The translations under genes were made by a program, and so were the position numbers. From contig JADNRV010000230.1 in the NCBI GenBank assembly GCA_015499995.1, positions 1-64,000 of the forward strand: a DNA stretch of 64,000 nt, read 5' to 3'. Positions 23,313 through 34,693 of the stretch are shown one piece after another (within the stretch, counting starts at the first letter, position 1; every line of letters starts with the position of its first letter). The DNA is from Flammula alnicola. Lineage: Eukaryota > Basidiomycota > Agaricomycetes > Agaricales > Strophariaceae. The notes beneath the pieces were generated by a model. That model made no database searches. It worked only from the letters and a program-made list of their open reading frames with translations, and was not told the DNA's origin.

Positions 23313-26300
23313 CACGGCGACTCGCGAGGCCTGGGAGGCAAGAACCCGCACGCGTGCGCCGGGGCCGGAAAGCCGAAAACGGAAAACGGAACGGACAGTG
23401 GTGCTATGCATCCCTTTTTGGTAGGCTAAGGTGCAGCATAAAAACGGGTGTTCTGCGTAGCCTGATGCGGGCTTGCCGCATCCCCTACAGTAAATCCCAC
23501 GAGCTTCTGAAGTTAAACGACGGCAGGACAAAGTCCAAGGGGAGCAAGTTCCCCAACATTGACAAGAAAAAACGCGAGAAGAAAAACGCTCGTGTGACCT
23601 CTCTTCTGGCCAATCAGATTACTTTGAGCTCATAACATGACACTTGCGACTGCAGGCTCAGCGCACACTTGCTCTCCCCTGCACACCTCCCGAGTAAGCA
23701 AGTATATTGGTACTCATCTGTACTCATCTCCTGGCTCCAGGTAAGTTTCTAGGTGGCATAGGCTCCAAGGGGGCGCGGATTTTCGTGGCCTCGTCACAGC
23801 CTTCACCTTGAAGTTCCTTCTTCCATAGAGCTGGTTCACGTTTTGTGTTCCGAATAGGAGCCCGCCGACAAGGCTCGACCGTCCAGCAGTACTTGCTCAC
23901 ACGCTCACACCCAAGCTCAGGTTCTCCTCGCTCACTCCAAACTCACGCGTCTATGACACTGCTGTGGTCACCTGCCGCCGCATCGATAAGGCTTCGGTGT
24001 TGCCTCCGAGTCGGTGCCCTCGCCGATATTAAATAACCTCGAATGTCGGCGCAACTTCAAGTTGATCACTTGCGCACAGACTTGCACACGGTATAATACT
24101 TAGCCTGCCATCCTAATTAGTATCCTAAGCATGTAACCACACTGGGGGCACCGGGCGTGGCGTGCGCCATAACTCCACCAGCTACAGTTTTCAATCAAAA
24201 TATGAAGGTAATGAGCGTCCCATGCTCGTTTCCCACCGCGGTGAGTGCCTGCCACGTACCATCGATCACCACCCAGTCCTGACAAACATCGACGTTTAAA
24301 TAAAGTTACATGACTTATGTATGACGTGCAGCGTACAATCGCCATAGATTGTTTTAATGTCGGACGTGATCGCGATTCGCGAGGGAGAAGAGGCGCGTGA
24401 ACGTTTTTGTGGAGGTGAAAGTGGACTGAGGGCGAGCGGTGTGTGGTTAGCAGTAACAAGGTTAACTCAAACTGACCTTTCATTTCGGTTTATAAAGTTA
24501 TCGAAGTAACTTGGGAATTGGAACATAGGGTCCGCAAGACGCGGCGCGTTTCGAGCCGCCTCGGACTGATGATATTAATAAGTAGGTCTTCATGAATTCA
24601 AGAGGAATACTTACAGCCACGCAAGCGCTTCGGAATTCCCAAATCCCAATCGATCAACGGGTGAGTTGCAAGCTAACTATGGTGTATAAGTTTCAAGATG
24701 ACTCGGTAGCACCCTAGTGAAACTTGTACTTGGAACAAGTCACTGGCACCCGCGACACTGCTGCAGGGTTTGTGACCACGGGAAGCTGGCTTGAATGTTT
24801 TTGCGGAGGTGGAGATGGAACCACTTCAATGATGCGTGGAACCTAAACTGCGGCTTTTTCATGTACGAGTGAGTGTATTAATCTATTAATCTTCGATGTT
24901 TTGTTTCATAAGGACTTACTTTATCAATTGTCAGTCCACCTATCCTCCTCATCCTGACCGACCAATTCAACTTATGATATGGACACAAGTTATTTGAAGC
25001 TTAAATTCCACGATACAGACTCTGCAGAGCTGTGCACTGGAACAACAGACTGGTGCGGTTGCGTTTGGGGTTGACCACCCGCACGCGAACGCCGGGGCCG
25101 GAACATTGACACGGAAAACGGAAAACGGAACTCAAATCGTGGACAGTGGTGCTGTGTAGTACATAACCTTTCTGGTAAGTGCAGCATAAAAATGGGTGTT
25201 CTGCATGGGCTGATGCGGGCTCCGGTGAAAGCAGGACAAAGGGGAGCAAGCTCCCCAATATTAAGAGAAAAAACTCGTAGGAAGACAACGCTCGTGTGAC
25301 CTCTCCTCTGGCCAATCAGATTAGATCTCAAACAGGACACTTACGACAGTCGACTGCAGCGCACACTTGCTCAGACTTGCTCTCCCCTGCATACCTTCCG
25401 AGTAAGTATGTATATTGATACTCATCTACTCATCTCCTGGCCCCAGGTAAGTTTCTAGGTTTTTTTTGGTGGCATAGCCTCCTAAGGGGGCGCGGATTTT
25501 CGTGGCGTGGTATGGGACAGATGGTTCAACGCATAGAGCCGGTTCACGCTTTGTTCCGAATAGGAGCCCGCCAACAAGGCTCAGGGGAGGCCAGGATCTA
25601 CATGGCCGTCCAGCAGTACTTACTTGCTCACACACTCACACCCAAGCTTAGGCTCGCTCCCTCCAAACTCACGCGTCGACGACACCGCTGTGGCCACTGG
25701 TCACCTGCCGCCGCGTCGATAAGTATATTCCAGGCTTCAGTGTCCTCGCCGATATTAAATGACGTCGAATGTCGGCGCAACTTGATCACCACTTGCGCAC
25801 AGACTTACACGGTATACTTAGCTTGCCATCCTGATACCCTCCTAAGTATGTAACTACACTGGGGGTCCCGGGCGTGGCGTGGAGTGCGCCATAACTCCAC
25901 CAGCTACAGTTTTCAAAACTTGAAGACAATGAGCGTCCAATGCTCGTTTCCCATCGCGGTGAGTGCCTGGTACCATCGATCACCCCACTCCTGACAAACA
26001 TCTGCGTTCAAATCAAGTTACATGACTTATGTATGACATGCAGCGTACAACCGCCATAGATTGTTTTAATATCGGATGTGATCGCGATTCGCGAAGGAGA
26101 AGAGGCGCGTGAATGGTTTTGTGGAGGTGGAAGTGCCGGACTGAGGAAATTTCGTGGTGTGTGGTTAGCAGTACCCACTGCCAAGCAGGCGCTTTCGTAA
26201 ACAGGTTCACTAAAATCTTAATTTTATCTTACAGGAACATCGCGCACAAATTTTAACCTGAGCAGCTGGATTGATATCTCGATGTCGCGCTCAAAGAAAG

Positions 26301-26835
26301 TCCTTGTAATTCCTTCGAGCGGACCGCCCAAATTCCAATCGATCAACGGGTGACCGGTGAGCTGCAAGCTAACTATGGGTGTAAGTTTCAAGGTTGCCCA
26401 TATCACCCTAGTGAAAGTTGAAAGGCCTTGGAACAAGTCACTGGCACCCGCGACACTGCTGCAGAGTTTCTGACCACGAGGGAGAAGCTAGCCAAAGCTG
26501 GCTTGAATGTTTTCGCGGAGGTGGAGATGGAACCACTTTGATGGTGCGCGGAACCTAAACTGCGGCTTTTTCATGTACGAGTAAGTCGTTAGAATCGCTA
26601 AGTGTATTAATCCTCGATGTGTTGTTTCATTTGTTTTTATAAGGACATACTTTATCGATACTTATCGATGTAAGTAACTTGGAAGATACGGCCCGCCTGG
26701 AGCGGGGCACTTCGAGCTTCTTCCAACTAAATGTGGGTCTTCAAGAGAAATATTGACCGGAACAACAGCCTGGTGCGTTTTCATTTGGGGTTGTCGATAT
26801 ACATCGTGGCATGAGACGACGCCGGGGCCCATACG
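23313..26835. repeat. diverged 1.73-kb tandem repeat, two full copies and a third start
   Basis: The anchor gccggggcc occurs at 23358, 25091 and 26821, giving periods of about 1,733 and 1,730. Many other blocks repeat in the same order: gtgcagcataaaaa, ctctggccaatcagatta, aagtttctagg, cgatattaaat, ctgcggctttttcatgtacg. The copies differ by many substitutions and small indels, so this is older than the duplication at 1.3-4.2 kb. Frames inside are short and not conserved. I cannot assign the unit to a transposon class. Confidence 0.8.
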
Positions 26836-29800
26836 TTCAGAAGAGCTTGATGTATCTGAGCGCTGATAACTGTAGGGCGGATTTGCGAGGGAAGAACCTC
26901 AAGATACATATCATTCAGATTATTGGGTGTGCGAAAAGTTGCAATTCGCGGCTCGAATGCGAAGCGAAGTTCTTTCCAGAAATCGATCCGTGAGTCTTGC
27001 ATATAATTTGACAGTCTGGACTATGGACCCATCTGGGAACTTGAACGCAGTGTGAATATTCCACTTATCTTGCGGTTCTTTTTTTGCATTCTTCGCCTTC
27101 AGCTACTTCCCTCTGGACTTGGTGTTAAAGAGGTATAGGCGAACAAGTTTCGCGGTGATTCGTCACAGTTGGCCCCACTGGCCGACCGGCCAGACCTTCA
27201 TCTAAAGTTCTCTCTAGATCTTTGTACTTCCCTCTGTCAAGCCTAAGGAATCGATGAATGATCATTCTTATCAGATCGTTACCCAGGTTTTGGCTTCGGG
27301 TTTTATTGGAAGAAACGAGGGTGCTGACCATATCTCGATTTTCAATACTATTGGGTCTCGCAGATTGAGTGCGTTCCATCGCGGTGCATTCTTCTTCCCA
27401 TATCGTTCCGTGGAAGGCGGCGTTGGCAGCTTTCTGAGAATCCTTGTTGAATGGAGTCCGAGTCAATGGACAAAACCACATCAGGCTGTCCTTCCAAGTT
27501 CCATAGCGCAAACCAGAACGCTGCACCGCAGAACACCATCATTGTATCACGTGAGAAGCCTCGACGTCGACTTTGGTCGCGTGCGATAACATCGCCATTG
27601 CATCGCTGAATTCACTCTAGACTAATTTCTTGCTTTCATGTTTCATACGAGTTGTCTGTCGGTTGCTAGTGAGCATGTATCGCTGTCGAATTTCAATCCA
27701 CGTTATCTATTGACACTCAATACAGACTCACGTTCCATTTTGTCTGCTTGTCAGTTTGCCTTTCTCCGCCTTCATTTCCTCGACGCTGGATATTGGACAC
27801 TGGAAGTAAATTTGACAAGTTGTCCTGTGTCGTTCCGGAACTCGTCCCGTCTTTTCCCACTCGCGGCCCGTGCGGTTCACGTAACGGCTACAGTGCGCAC
27901 CTAAATTCGGCCTGAAATTGCAGGCCCTCAGAATCCAAATTTGTTCGACGCTCAGCGCTCAAGCGCTCAAACCCCAAACTCCCACCAATTAATCTTCTCT
28001 CAGCTATATGTTTTATGGACCCTGCTGCTGTGCTACATGGAACATACATGGAATTGGACTTGCATCGTTTTCGTTTCAAGTTTAGAATATGCATCTCTGG
28101 CATAAAGTGGACACGACAACTTCGGACTTGTCTTGAAGAGAACATTAAGCCCTTTGCAAATATGCTCTTGAGGCGCCAACTATACTAGCTGGGTTCTCTG
28201 GAGTTATTTCGGTCTTGTGTGTCTACTATCTCCAGTCTTGGCCGCGAACAGGACACGAGAAGTTCGGACTGAGCTTATCCTAGATCACGCTGATGATATA
28301 TCCTTTTTGGTATGCGATGTGTTCGTGAACGTGTCGTCTTGAAGGAGTCTGGGACACAGCAGACACGAGTACTGCCCAATGGATCCATGGAAGGTCCGAC
28401 CTTGTCTTGAATGTATGCAGAGCAAGGAGACTCCTTTGCAACACCACGAAACGCCGCGTCGGCAAGCCCCTGAATATCTCGATTTACAATTCATCCTGGG
28501 ACACGCACTCACGACTGCCGTGCATGAGATTCTGACCATGAATGAAACTTATGCCATCCGGTAATAGAACGTATCACGGGTTTTGGGCATGTCAGGTTTT
28601 CAAAGCCTGGCTGCATATGAATACACCCAATGAATGGGACACGAGATAAATACTCAGTACTCAGGGTCTTAAACGTCCTGTTTTTTATGAAGAAATTGTC
28701 ACGCAGCACCAGGGTAGCGAAGGAATGGAACTCCACATTCGAGTGAGATTTGGGTTTCTCCATTCTGATCTTCCTCTGGGTTGCTTTCCCAAAAGGCTAG
28801 ATTAATATGCCCACAGTCACAAGGACCTGCCATTTTTTTCGTAAGTGTTTATGCTACCTTGTGTCGCGGGCTATGCTATACTCGTTTCGTGGCATGGGTT
28901 GAATTTTTGGACCAGCAATTCAGTGGGTACTCCACCTCGTCGCCATGGAGGCAACCCTGCATGCGCCACAGTCTTATGTCCAAGGCCGATTCTGTCTACT
29001 GGGCACGCCTTACGATTTGGCTTCATCATCTCGCCTTAGCAAGCTTAGCACCGATTGAATATCGGCGTAACATTGACATTTCGTGTCCAAATTCACAGTT
29101 ATGGGATTTTCTTTGGTGCGTGTACGCGACGCGTCTCAAGAGTCAGGAATAGCTCATGGACTTTAATCTGTAGTCCTCGGGGTAAAAGCCATGGGATGTA
29201 CTTAAACACAGGAGCGACACTATCTCTGGGCATAGGAGAAGGTTTTATATGGCCTTGAATGATGGTTCCATGGTACAGGTCCATTAATCCATCATATCGG
29301 CTTTTTCCTTTGTTGCAAATTTCATTTCTGCTGGTTAATGACTTCATCACTTACAGGCTCTTACACATTTTCACTGTTCTTTGTTCCTCCGCTACATAGC
29401 GAAATTTCTGCCGTTAGGCTCGGCATTTTCTATTCGTCCTCCCTATGCTGCCCAGCCAAAATTTTGTAGTTAGGCTCAGCATTTTCTACCCTTTCTGAGC
29501 GATCCATGTCGTCGTAATCTCGGTCGAATCTGATGCCACACGGAAATACCAAGCTTTCTCATCGCATTTGTCAAGCCAGTAAATTTGGCTATGTACAAAA
29601 TGGAAGAGAACTGACCTTCGCCTTGCATTTTCATCATGCAGAATTAGTTACACGGTTCAGTCATATGTCGAACGTGCTTGCTTTGAGGTAAACATAGGAC
29701 GGAGTAGTACCAACCTCCTCGGCTTGTTGATGCAATCCAAACATTCTTAGCAAGTCGCAGTACGGTACATGAAAAAGATACAAGGCTTCATCAACCGTGA

Positions 29801-31196
29801 TGCAGGGAACGAGAGGTATATTTATTCCCCCAACTGTTTACTATTTGCCGCGATCACTTGCGCACCATCCGCCTCCCATCGCGTTGAAGAATCGTGTGAG
29901 AAACATCATCCACTATCAGACTTCTAGCGCGATTTTTCCGTGCGTCATGGATGATCATTGTACGCCTTTCGGAGTCACAGGATGGTGTTCTCAGTCAGGC
30001 TTAGAGGACAACCGACAAGCAGAAGTCCCAAAACCATTGTTCTTTGTGGGGGCACTGGCACACCGTGACCTAATTTTCCCTCGATGATCAGTATCGTTAA
30101 GTCCGTCTGCCACAACCATCATGGATGCAATTGGAAACCACAAGTGAGCCATTTCTGACTCGGAGCATCTCTCCCACAATATGTATGCGCTCCTAGCGCG
30201 AGTTCTCCGCACAGTGGATGAGAAGAGGTGCCCATCATGGTTGTGTTCACAGGGCACCGCTTTGACCGATGGCTTCCAATTTTGACCACCTCCTCTTCTA
30301 GACCAGCCACTTACTTCCCACAAGAACTCTCACACCGAAAGATCTTTGTTCATTGGGCTAAATTCGGAACCAAGCAGGTTTCTGCTCACACTATAAATAC
30401 CTGAGAACGTAGCAGGAGTCGAGTTTGATCAACTAACCTTTACGGTGTTCTAAGTGGCCGAAACGTCGATTATGATGCAGAATATGATCCGTTGGCTTGT
30501 CAGTCGGTGAGAACGAGACATGGACTGGTAGGTGAGTATCGAAGGCTGTTGCCAAGAACGAGAAGGTGATCAACACCTTGGCATTTATCCGTATATGTCG
30601 GGACGCCGCAAAAAATTGAAGGTACTTAGGTGAGATCGGCCCAGAAATTATATGTATTGACTGGGGTGAGGAGTAAGCGCATCACAAAGCATGGTATCTT
30701 AAAAGAGCGCTTTGTAGCGCGATGAAACGGATAACGTTATGGTGGAATGTGTGAAAAATATAGCAAGCTGAACTCTGGACTAAGTTCTAGACGTCTTTTG
30801 GTATAGCCTAAAGATGCATCAACGTTAGACATGCTTTGCATTGTGCAACCCGGTGACTGGAAGTCGTCCTCTCACTCAAAACGCAAATGAAATATTCTCA
30901 TGCGTGTCGCAATGACAATATTCTTCGGAGTCTGACCCTGCTGTCCGCCTTCCAGGCAAATGTTTCCTGGGACTAGACTGTGATATTCAACTTATTGGTC
31001 TGAGCAGTAAGGTATGCATTTTCCGACTTCGATTTCCTTGTTTTGTTACTAACAACTTTTAGAACGAGTTATAATCCCAGGGCCTAGGAGGACTGGATGG
31101 ACCAGAACAGGGTTTCAGTGCCAGGCCGGAAAAGGCCGAGACACATGAAAATAGTTACCTTTCGCTCTGCCTCTTCACATCGCTCCCGCCATCATT
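26836..31196. other. gene-poor stretch with one possible coding relic
   Basis: No complete gene is recognised. On the minus strand at 27542-27125 two overlapping frames (one with LEGQPDVVLSIDSDSIQQGFSESC, read in two parts across a frameshift to AAFHGTIWEEECTAM) look protein-like and may be the broken end of an old gene. A ctataaata box near 30391 has no gene close behind it. The rest shows no motif. Confidence 0.4.
27125..27542 (-). pseudogene. possible coding relic, unknown family
   Basis: The frame at 27542 reads a plausible peptide (QPDVVLSIDSDS) that continues well only after switching into the frame of the 27526-27125 ORF (GTIWEEECTAMER, then HRFLRLDRGKYKDLERTLDEG). The switch suggests a frameshift. 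I do not recognise the family, and it could be chance. Confidence 0.25.
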
Positions 31197-32202
31197 ATGT
31201 CAACCAGCGAGATTGATACCGCCTTCGACCCATTGCCTCAGTTGATCGGACGCGGCAGCTTCGCAGATGTGTACGTTCTAGTAGCTTCCCTCGTTGCTTT
31301 CAAGCAGGTCCAGTACGAATCAAACGCGTCGCAACTCGTGGCTGAGTTTGACGCCCTCGAGCACATCTACACAACGTGCAATCCTGACTCGTTCTTTTGT
31401 CTGCCCCGCCCGCTTGCATACAATGATCCGCGTGATCCGCGAGCTTTTCGTGGCGCAGCACTACCTCCTCCCCACCCTACCCGAACGGGACGCCCTGGTC
31501 CTTCTCGCCCTCTCGTAGCGCCTGCTGCGTTTGATGTATTTCAGCGGCCTGCGTATGCTATGGACCGTGTCCAGGCATTGCCTGCCGAAGTCTCTGCGCG
31601 TATTCGCGCACAGTTCTACCCTCCCGGTGCTCCCGCCAGGGGTCCGTCGTTGTTTCGGCTTTACTTTGGGAAGGATTTCACCAATGCCAGGCCGTCGCGG
31701 TTCATCAACACGTCCCACTTCTTCCTCGACGTGACACGCTACCGCCAGGTCGCCAATTTTCCAGAGGGCATTGATGATGGCCTTCCGGGGCCTGATGTTG
31801 TTGCTGAAGCCATGGGCAACATACTTGGGCGTATTCACTTTCGCGGTGGATTTGATGGCCGTGATATTGAGTTTGTACTCGGTGGAAATGGGTTTTCTGG
31901 ATTCGCATTCTATGTCATTGATTTCAATCAGGTCCGTAGCTCACCTTTTGCCCTCTTCTTCGCATTTAACACCTAGTTGCAAGATGCGTAAATGGAACGG
32001 CACTGTCGATGCTGTTAGCGAGCTTGTCAGCGCATACAGTACGAATGATCCGTATTTCCCTCCCGCTCGCCGAGGTGACCAAATATACGAGGCTTTCCGG
32101 AATGGCTATCATGCAGCCTGTGGTGCACAGTCGGACATCGCTGATGAGTTTCTTTCTCAAATCGAGGCTCTGCAAGCTGCACGAGAGGTCAGTAAGCACT
32201 AG
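31197..32202 (+). CDS. DUF3669-type protein
   Basis: Exons 31197-31931 and 31984-32202 (52-nt intron with an unusual GTCCGT donor) give 317 aa. The pattern matches fungal DUF3669 proteins of unknown function: a glycine-rich start (IGRGSFADVYV, about 17-27), LYFGKD in the middle, then MGNILGRIHFRGGFDGRDIEF, FYVIDFNQ spliced to MRKWNG, and NDPYFPPAR near the end. The first and last motifs loosely recall a kinase P-loop and DFG segment, so a kinase-like fold is possible; this is inference. An alternative end is possible: GAG|GTCAGT near 32189 could be a donor for an exon starting after ttgacag at about 32302. No signal peptide. Confidence 0.75.
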
Positions 32203-32458
32203 AGAAGCGAGTCCTTGGTCGATGTAGTACATGGGAGAACAATAACGATGATGTTTCCTTGTTTTGCATGTAACGTATATCTGCTTACCGATTGTTGACA
32301 GCACGGTGTTGCTTGAAAGCCATGGACCTCAGCCAACACCCAGCTCTACAAGGAACATCTTCATGGGGAATGTACACATTCAATTACTTGAACGGGTACT
32401 AACTAATGTACAACGACGAAATAAGCCTGGTATAGAATGACAAAACTACTAGTCCAAA
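32203..32458. other. spacer between convergent genes
   Basis: Short region between the DUF3669 gene and the convergent 33335-32459 gene. Nothing else was seen. Confidence 0.5.
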
Positions 32459-33335
32459 TCAAACAACGAATTTCTTGAAAGCTTCATAGCATTGCAGGAT
32501 GACACGTCGATTATCAAGGGGTTTCATGCCCTCGCTGAACCTGCGATTGGGACGCGGGATATCAGGGACATGCCCAGTGACGATGGTGGGAGTAGGTGGA
32601 AATTGTCCGAATTCAACACATCGAGTCAGTTCTTGGGTGACCGGGATCTTGAAGAAGCTCGGAGATGTCCCGAGCATGATTATCCCAGGGATGACCTGAG
32701 TCTAAGATACATAGGGGAGCATTCACAATGGGGAAATACATACCATACTGTCCAATGGATCAAGTCCCACCGATCGCCTTCGAGCATTATTATCCTGGAA
32801 TGCAGCTATGGCCCCGGCAATGAGTTGAGCATGCGGGTCTGTGCCACGGCCGAAACGTTTGTCTTCTTGGACAAGGAGGATAATATCGTTCGCATCTCGA
32901 TCGATGATGCACACATCAGGATTGGCGTGCTTGGATTCCCCGCAGATGAAGAACCGCAACGCTTTGCGCGTGCGGATGGCTCGCGGACGATGTATATCCA
33001 AGGGAGTGGAAAAGCGCCACAGCAAAATCAACGACTGCTGACCCCTCCGGCTCGGAGGGCATCATTGCTAGATCGAGTTGAGTGAGGAGGTTGTAAGACG
33101 CGTTGTCGACTGCGTCGTCGGCGGTGGGGGCGGTGAGGATCTCCTGGTGAACGGAGGGAATAGGTAAGGGTGTTTCTTCAAAGAATGTTTGAGCATCCTG
33201 GAAAGAGATTCTGATGTTATACGCGTCGAGCTCGTTGGAAGTCCATTCGTTTCCGGACTTGGCTAAGCGAATAATTTTGGCCATGATGCATTGATGCATG
33301 TCGTAAGTTGTGGTGTGGCGCAGCGCGTGGGCCAA
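32459..33335 (-). pseudogene. PD-(D/E)XK-like basidiomycete family member with a one-base frameshift
   Basis: The model is 33335-32744 and 32695-32459 with a 48-nt intron (GTATGT). It gives about 275 aa if one extra base near 32985-32993 is ignored: the frame before it ends VDFAVALFHSLGYT and the frame after it resumes RPRAIRTRKALRFFICGE. The family is common in basidiomycetes and unnamed. Its core reads ANPDVCIID ... LLVQEDKRF, that is P-D, then E-D-K about 17 residues later, which fits the PD-(D/E)XK nuclease pattern. It continues with MLGTSPSFFKIPVTQE and RPNRRFSEGMKPLDNRR and ends FKKFVV. The nuclease fold is my inference. With one lesion only, a sequence error is a real alternative to loss of function. 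Confidence 0.7.
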
Positions 33336-34052
33336 AAACTACAATATTCCCAGGCCACATTTGGACAGTTCATTGTGCATCATGGCGTACCATCGATACA
33401 GATGGTGATTTTTATTGATGCTAGATAGTACGAACACATTGCTGGGGGATAAAATTTCTTCTAAATGCCAGCTCATCAAGTGAAGGGCAGCTACTCGGGT
33501 AAGGACATAAAAAACGCAATAACAGTGGAGCTTCGGACAATAGCCTAAGGAAAAGCGATGGGATACTGTCGAGAGCCTTGGCGATGAGACCATACATGTG
33601 CAAGAAAGCCAAGATATTGATCCTCAAGCTTCCAAGTCAGAATTCGCCAACACAGAAGACGGCTGTTTTCGCGGGTTTAATGTCGAAGAAATGCACGGGA
33701 AAGAAAGCAGTGAAAGATGCGGCTCTTCAAATTCAAAGATAAATTAAAAAGTACACAGATGTCATGTTAAATCAAAGGATGTCTCAGGCCTTAGGCCTTA
33801 ACCCCAACATGAAAGAAGAACAATGCAGGGAGAAGATGCACAGACCGAACTCGACAAGAATTTAGTATATGCAGTTATCGGTATTGAGATCCGGAGTAAA
33901 TGGTAGAGGGAGGGAGGTCATAGGAAACTGATGGGGATGGCGGGGCAAATCTTTGAAGGACAGAAAGTCCGAAAATAAATATCACCAGTTCATACTGCTC
34001 TCTCTCAAGATTGGAGCTGAGATCGCAGAAGGCATGACAGTCCTTTGCTGGG
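33336..34052. other. intergenic, nothing recognised
   Basis: No domain, repeat or RNA gene was seen in this 0.7-kb spacer. Confidence 0.5.
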
Positions 34053-34693
34053 TCATTGCCGAAGGGCTGGTTGTCTGTGCATCGCAGCTGTCCTCGACAG
34101 GACGTTCTCCCTGGAAACCTCTGAGCGAATCCTCCGCACAGAAGAAGCTCCCCTGCCTCTGCCCACCGACAATGTCCTGGTCGAAGTCTCTTCCTGCTGG
34201 CGAATACCTGCCGTATCAGGTGGATCGGAGAGCCCATGGTGCGCGACTCGGAGCTCCCGGCGACGCTGAACCATGCAGTAGACGAGGAAGAGAAGAACCA
34301 GAACAGTGATCACCCCAAGCGTGTTGACAGCACCAATAATAGCCTCTTGGCATGTTGTATCGGTACTCTTCCAGTAGGTCCAGAAGAGCTGGGGTCGGAG
34401 ACGCAGAAGAGTGAAATAGCGCTTTGAACTTGGGAAGCGAGCTCGTGGGCAACAGGGTCCGAATCATTGGTATAGAGCCTGAGTAAGGACGACGAGACAC
34501 GAAGAAGAGACGCAAGCATATCAGCATATTCTGTCTGGTCCACATTGTCTGTAGCAGGGCGGCGTCGGACGCATCTTCGTACCAAGATGTTACTTAATCA
34601 CCTGTGAATGTATGAATGTTAGCACCTGTTCAGATCATTGCAGATAATTGACATACTCGCCAGCCTGAGTGCATTCACTAAAATGGCAGGCAT
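34053..34693 (-). pseudogene. single-pass membrane protein gene, apparently frameshifted
   Basis: The last part (34370-34053) reads as a clear type I membrane protein end: DTTCQEAIIGAVNTLGV, a membrane segment (ITVLVLLFLVYC) followed by MVQRRRELR, and a basic Ser/Thr-rich tail ending HRQPALRQ. The part before it (34540-34375) reads NDSDPVAHELASQVQSAISLFC and SDPSSSGPTG in a different frame. The two join smoothly if one base is missing near 34370-34378. The true start is unclear; an ATG at 34693 (MPAILVNALRLA) followed by a GTATGT donor is possible. I do not recognise the family. Confidence 0.4.

Noticed and set aside
30385..30400. ctataaata promoter-like box
   Set aside because: No coding region starts within a plausible distance; the next gene begins about 800 bp away.
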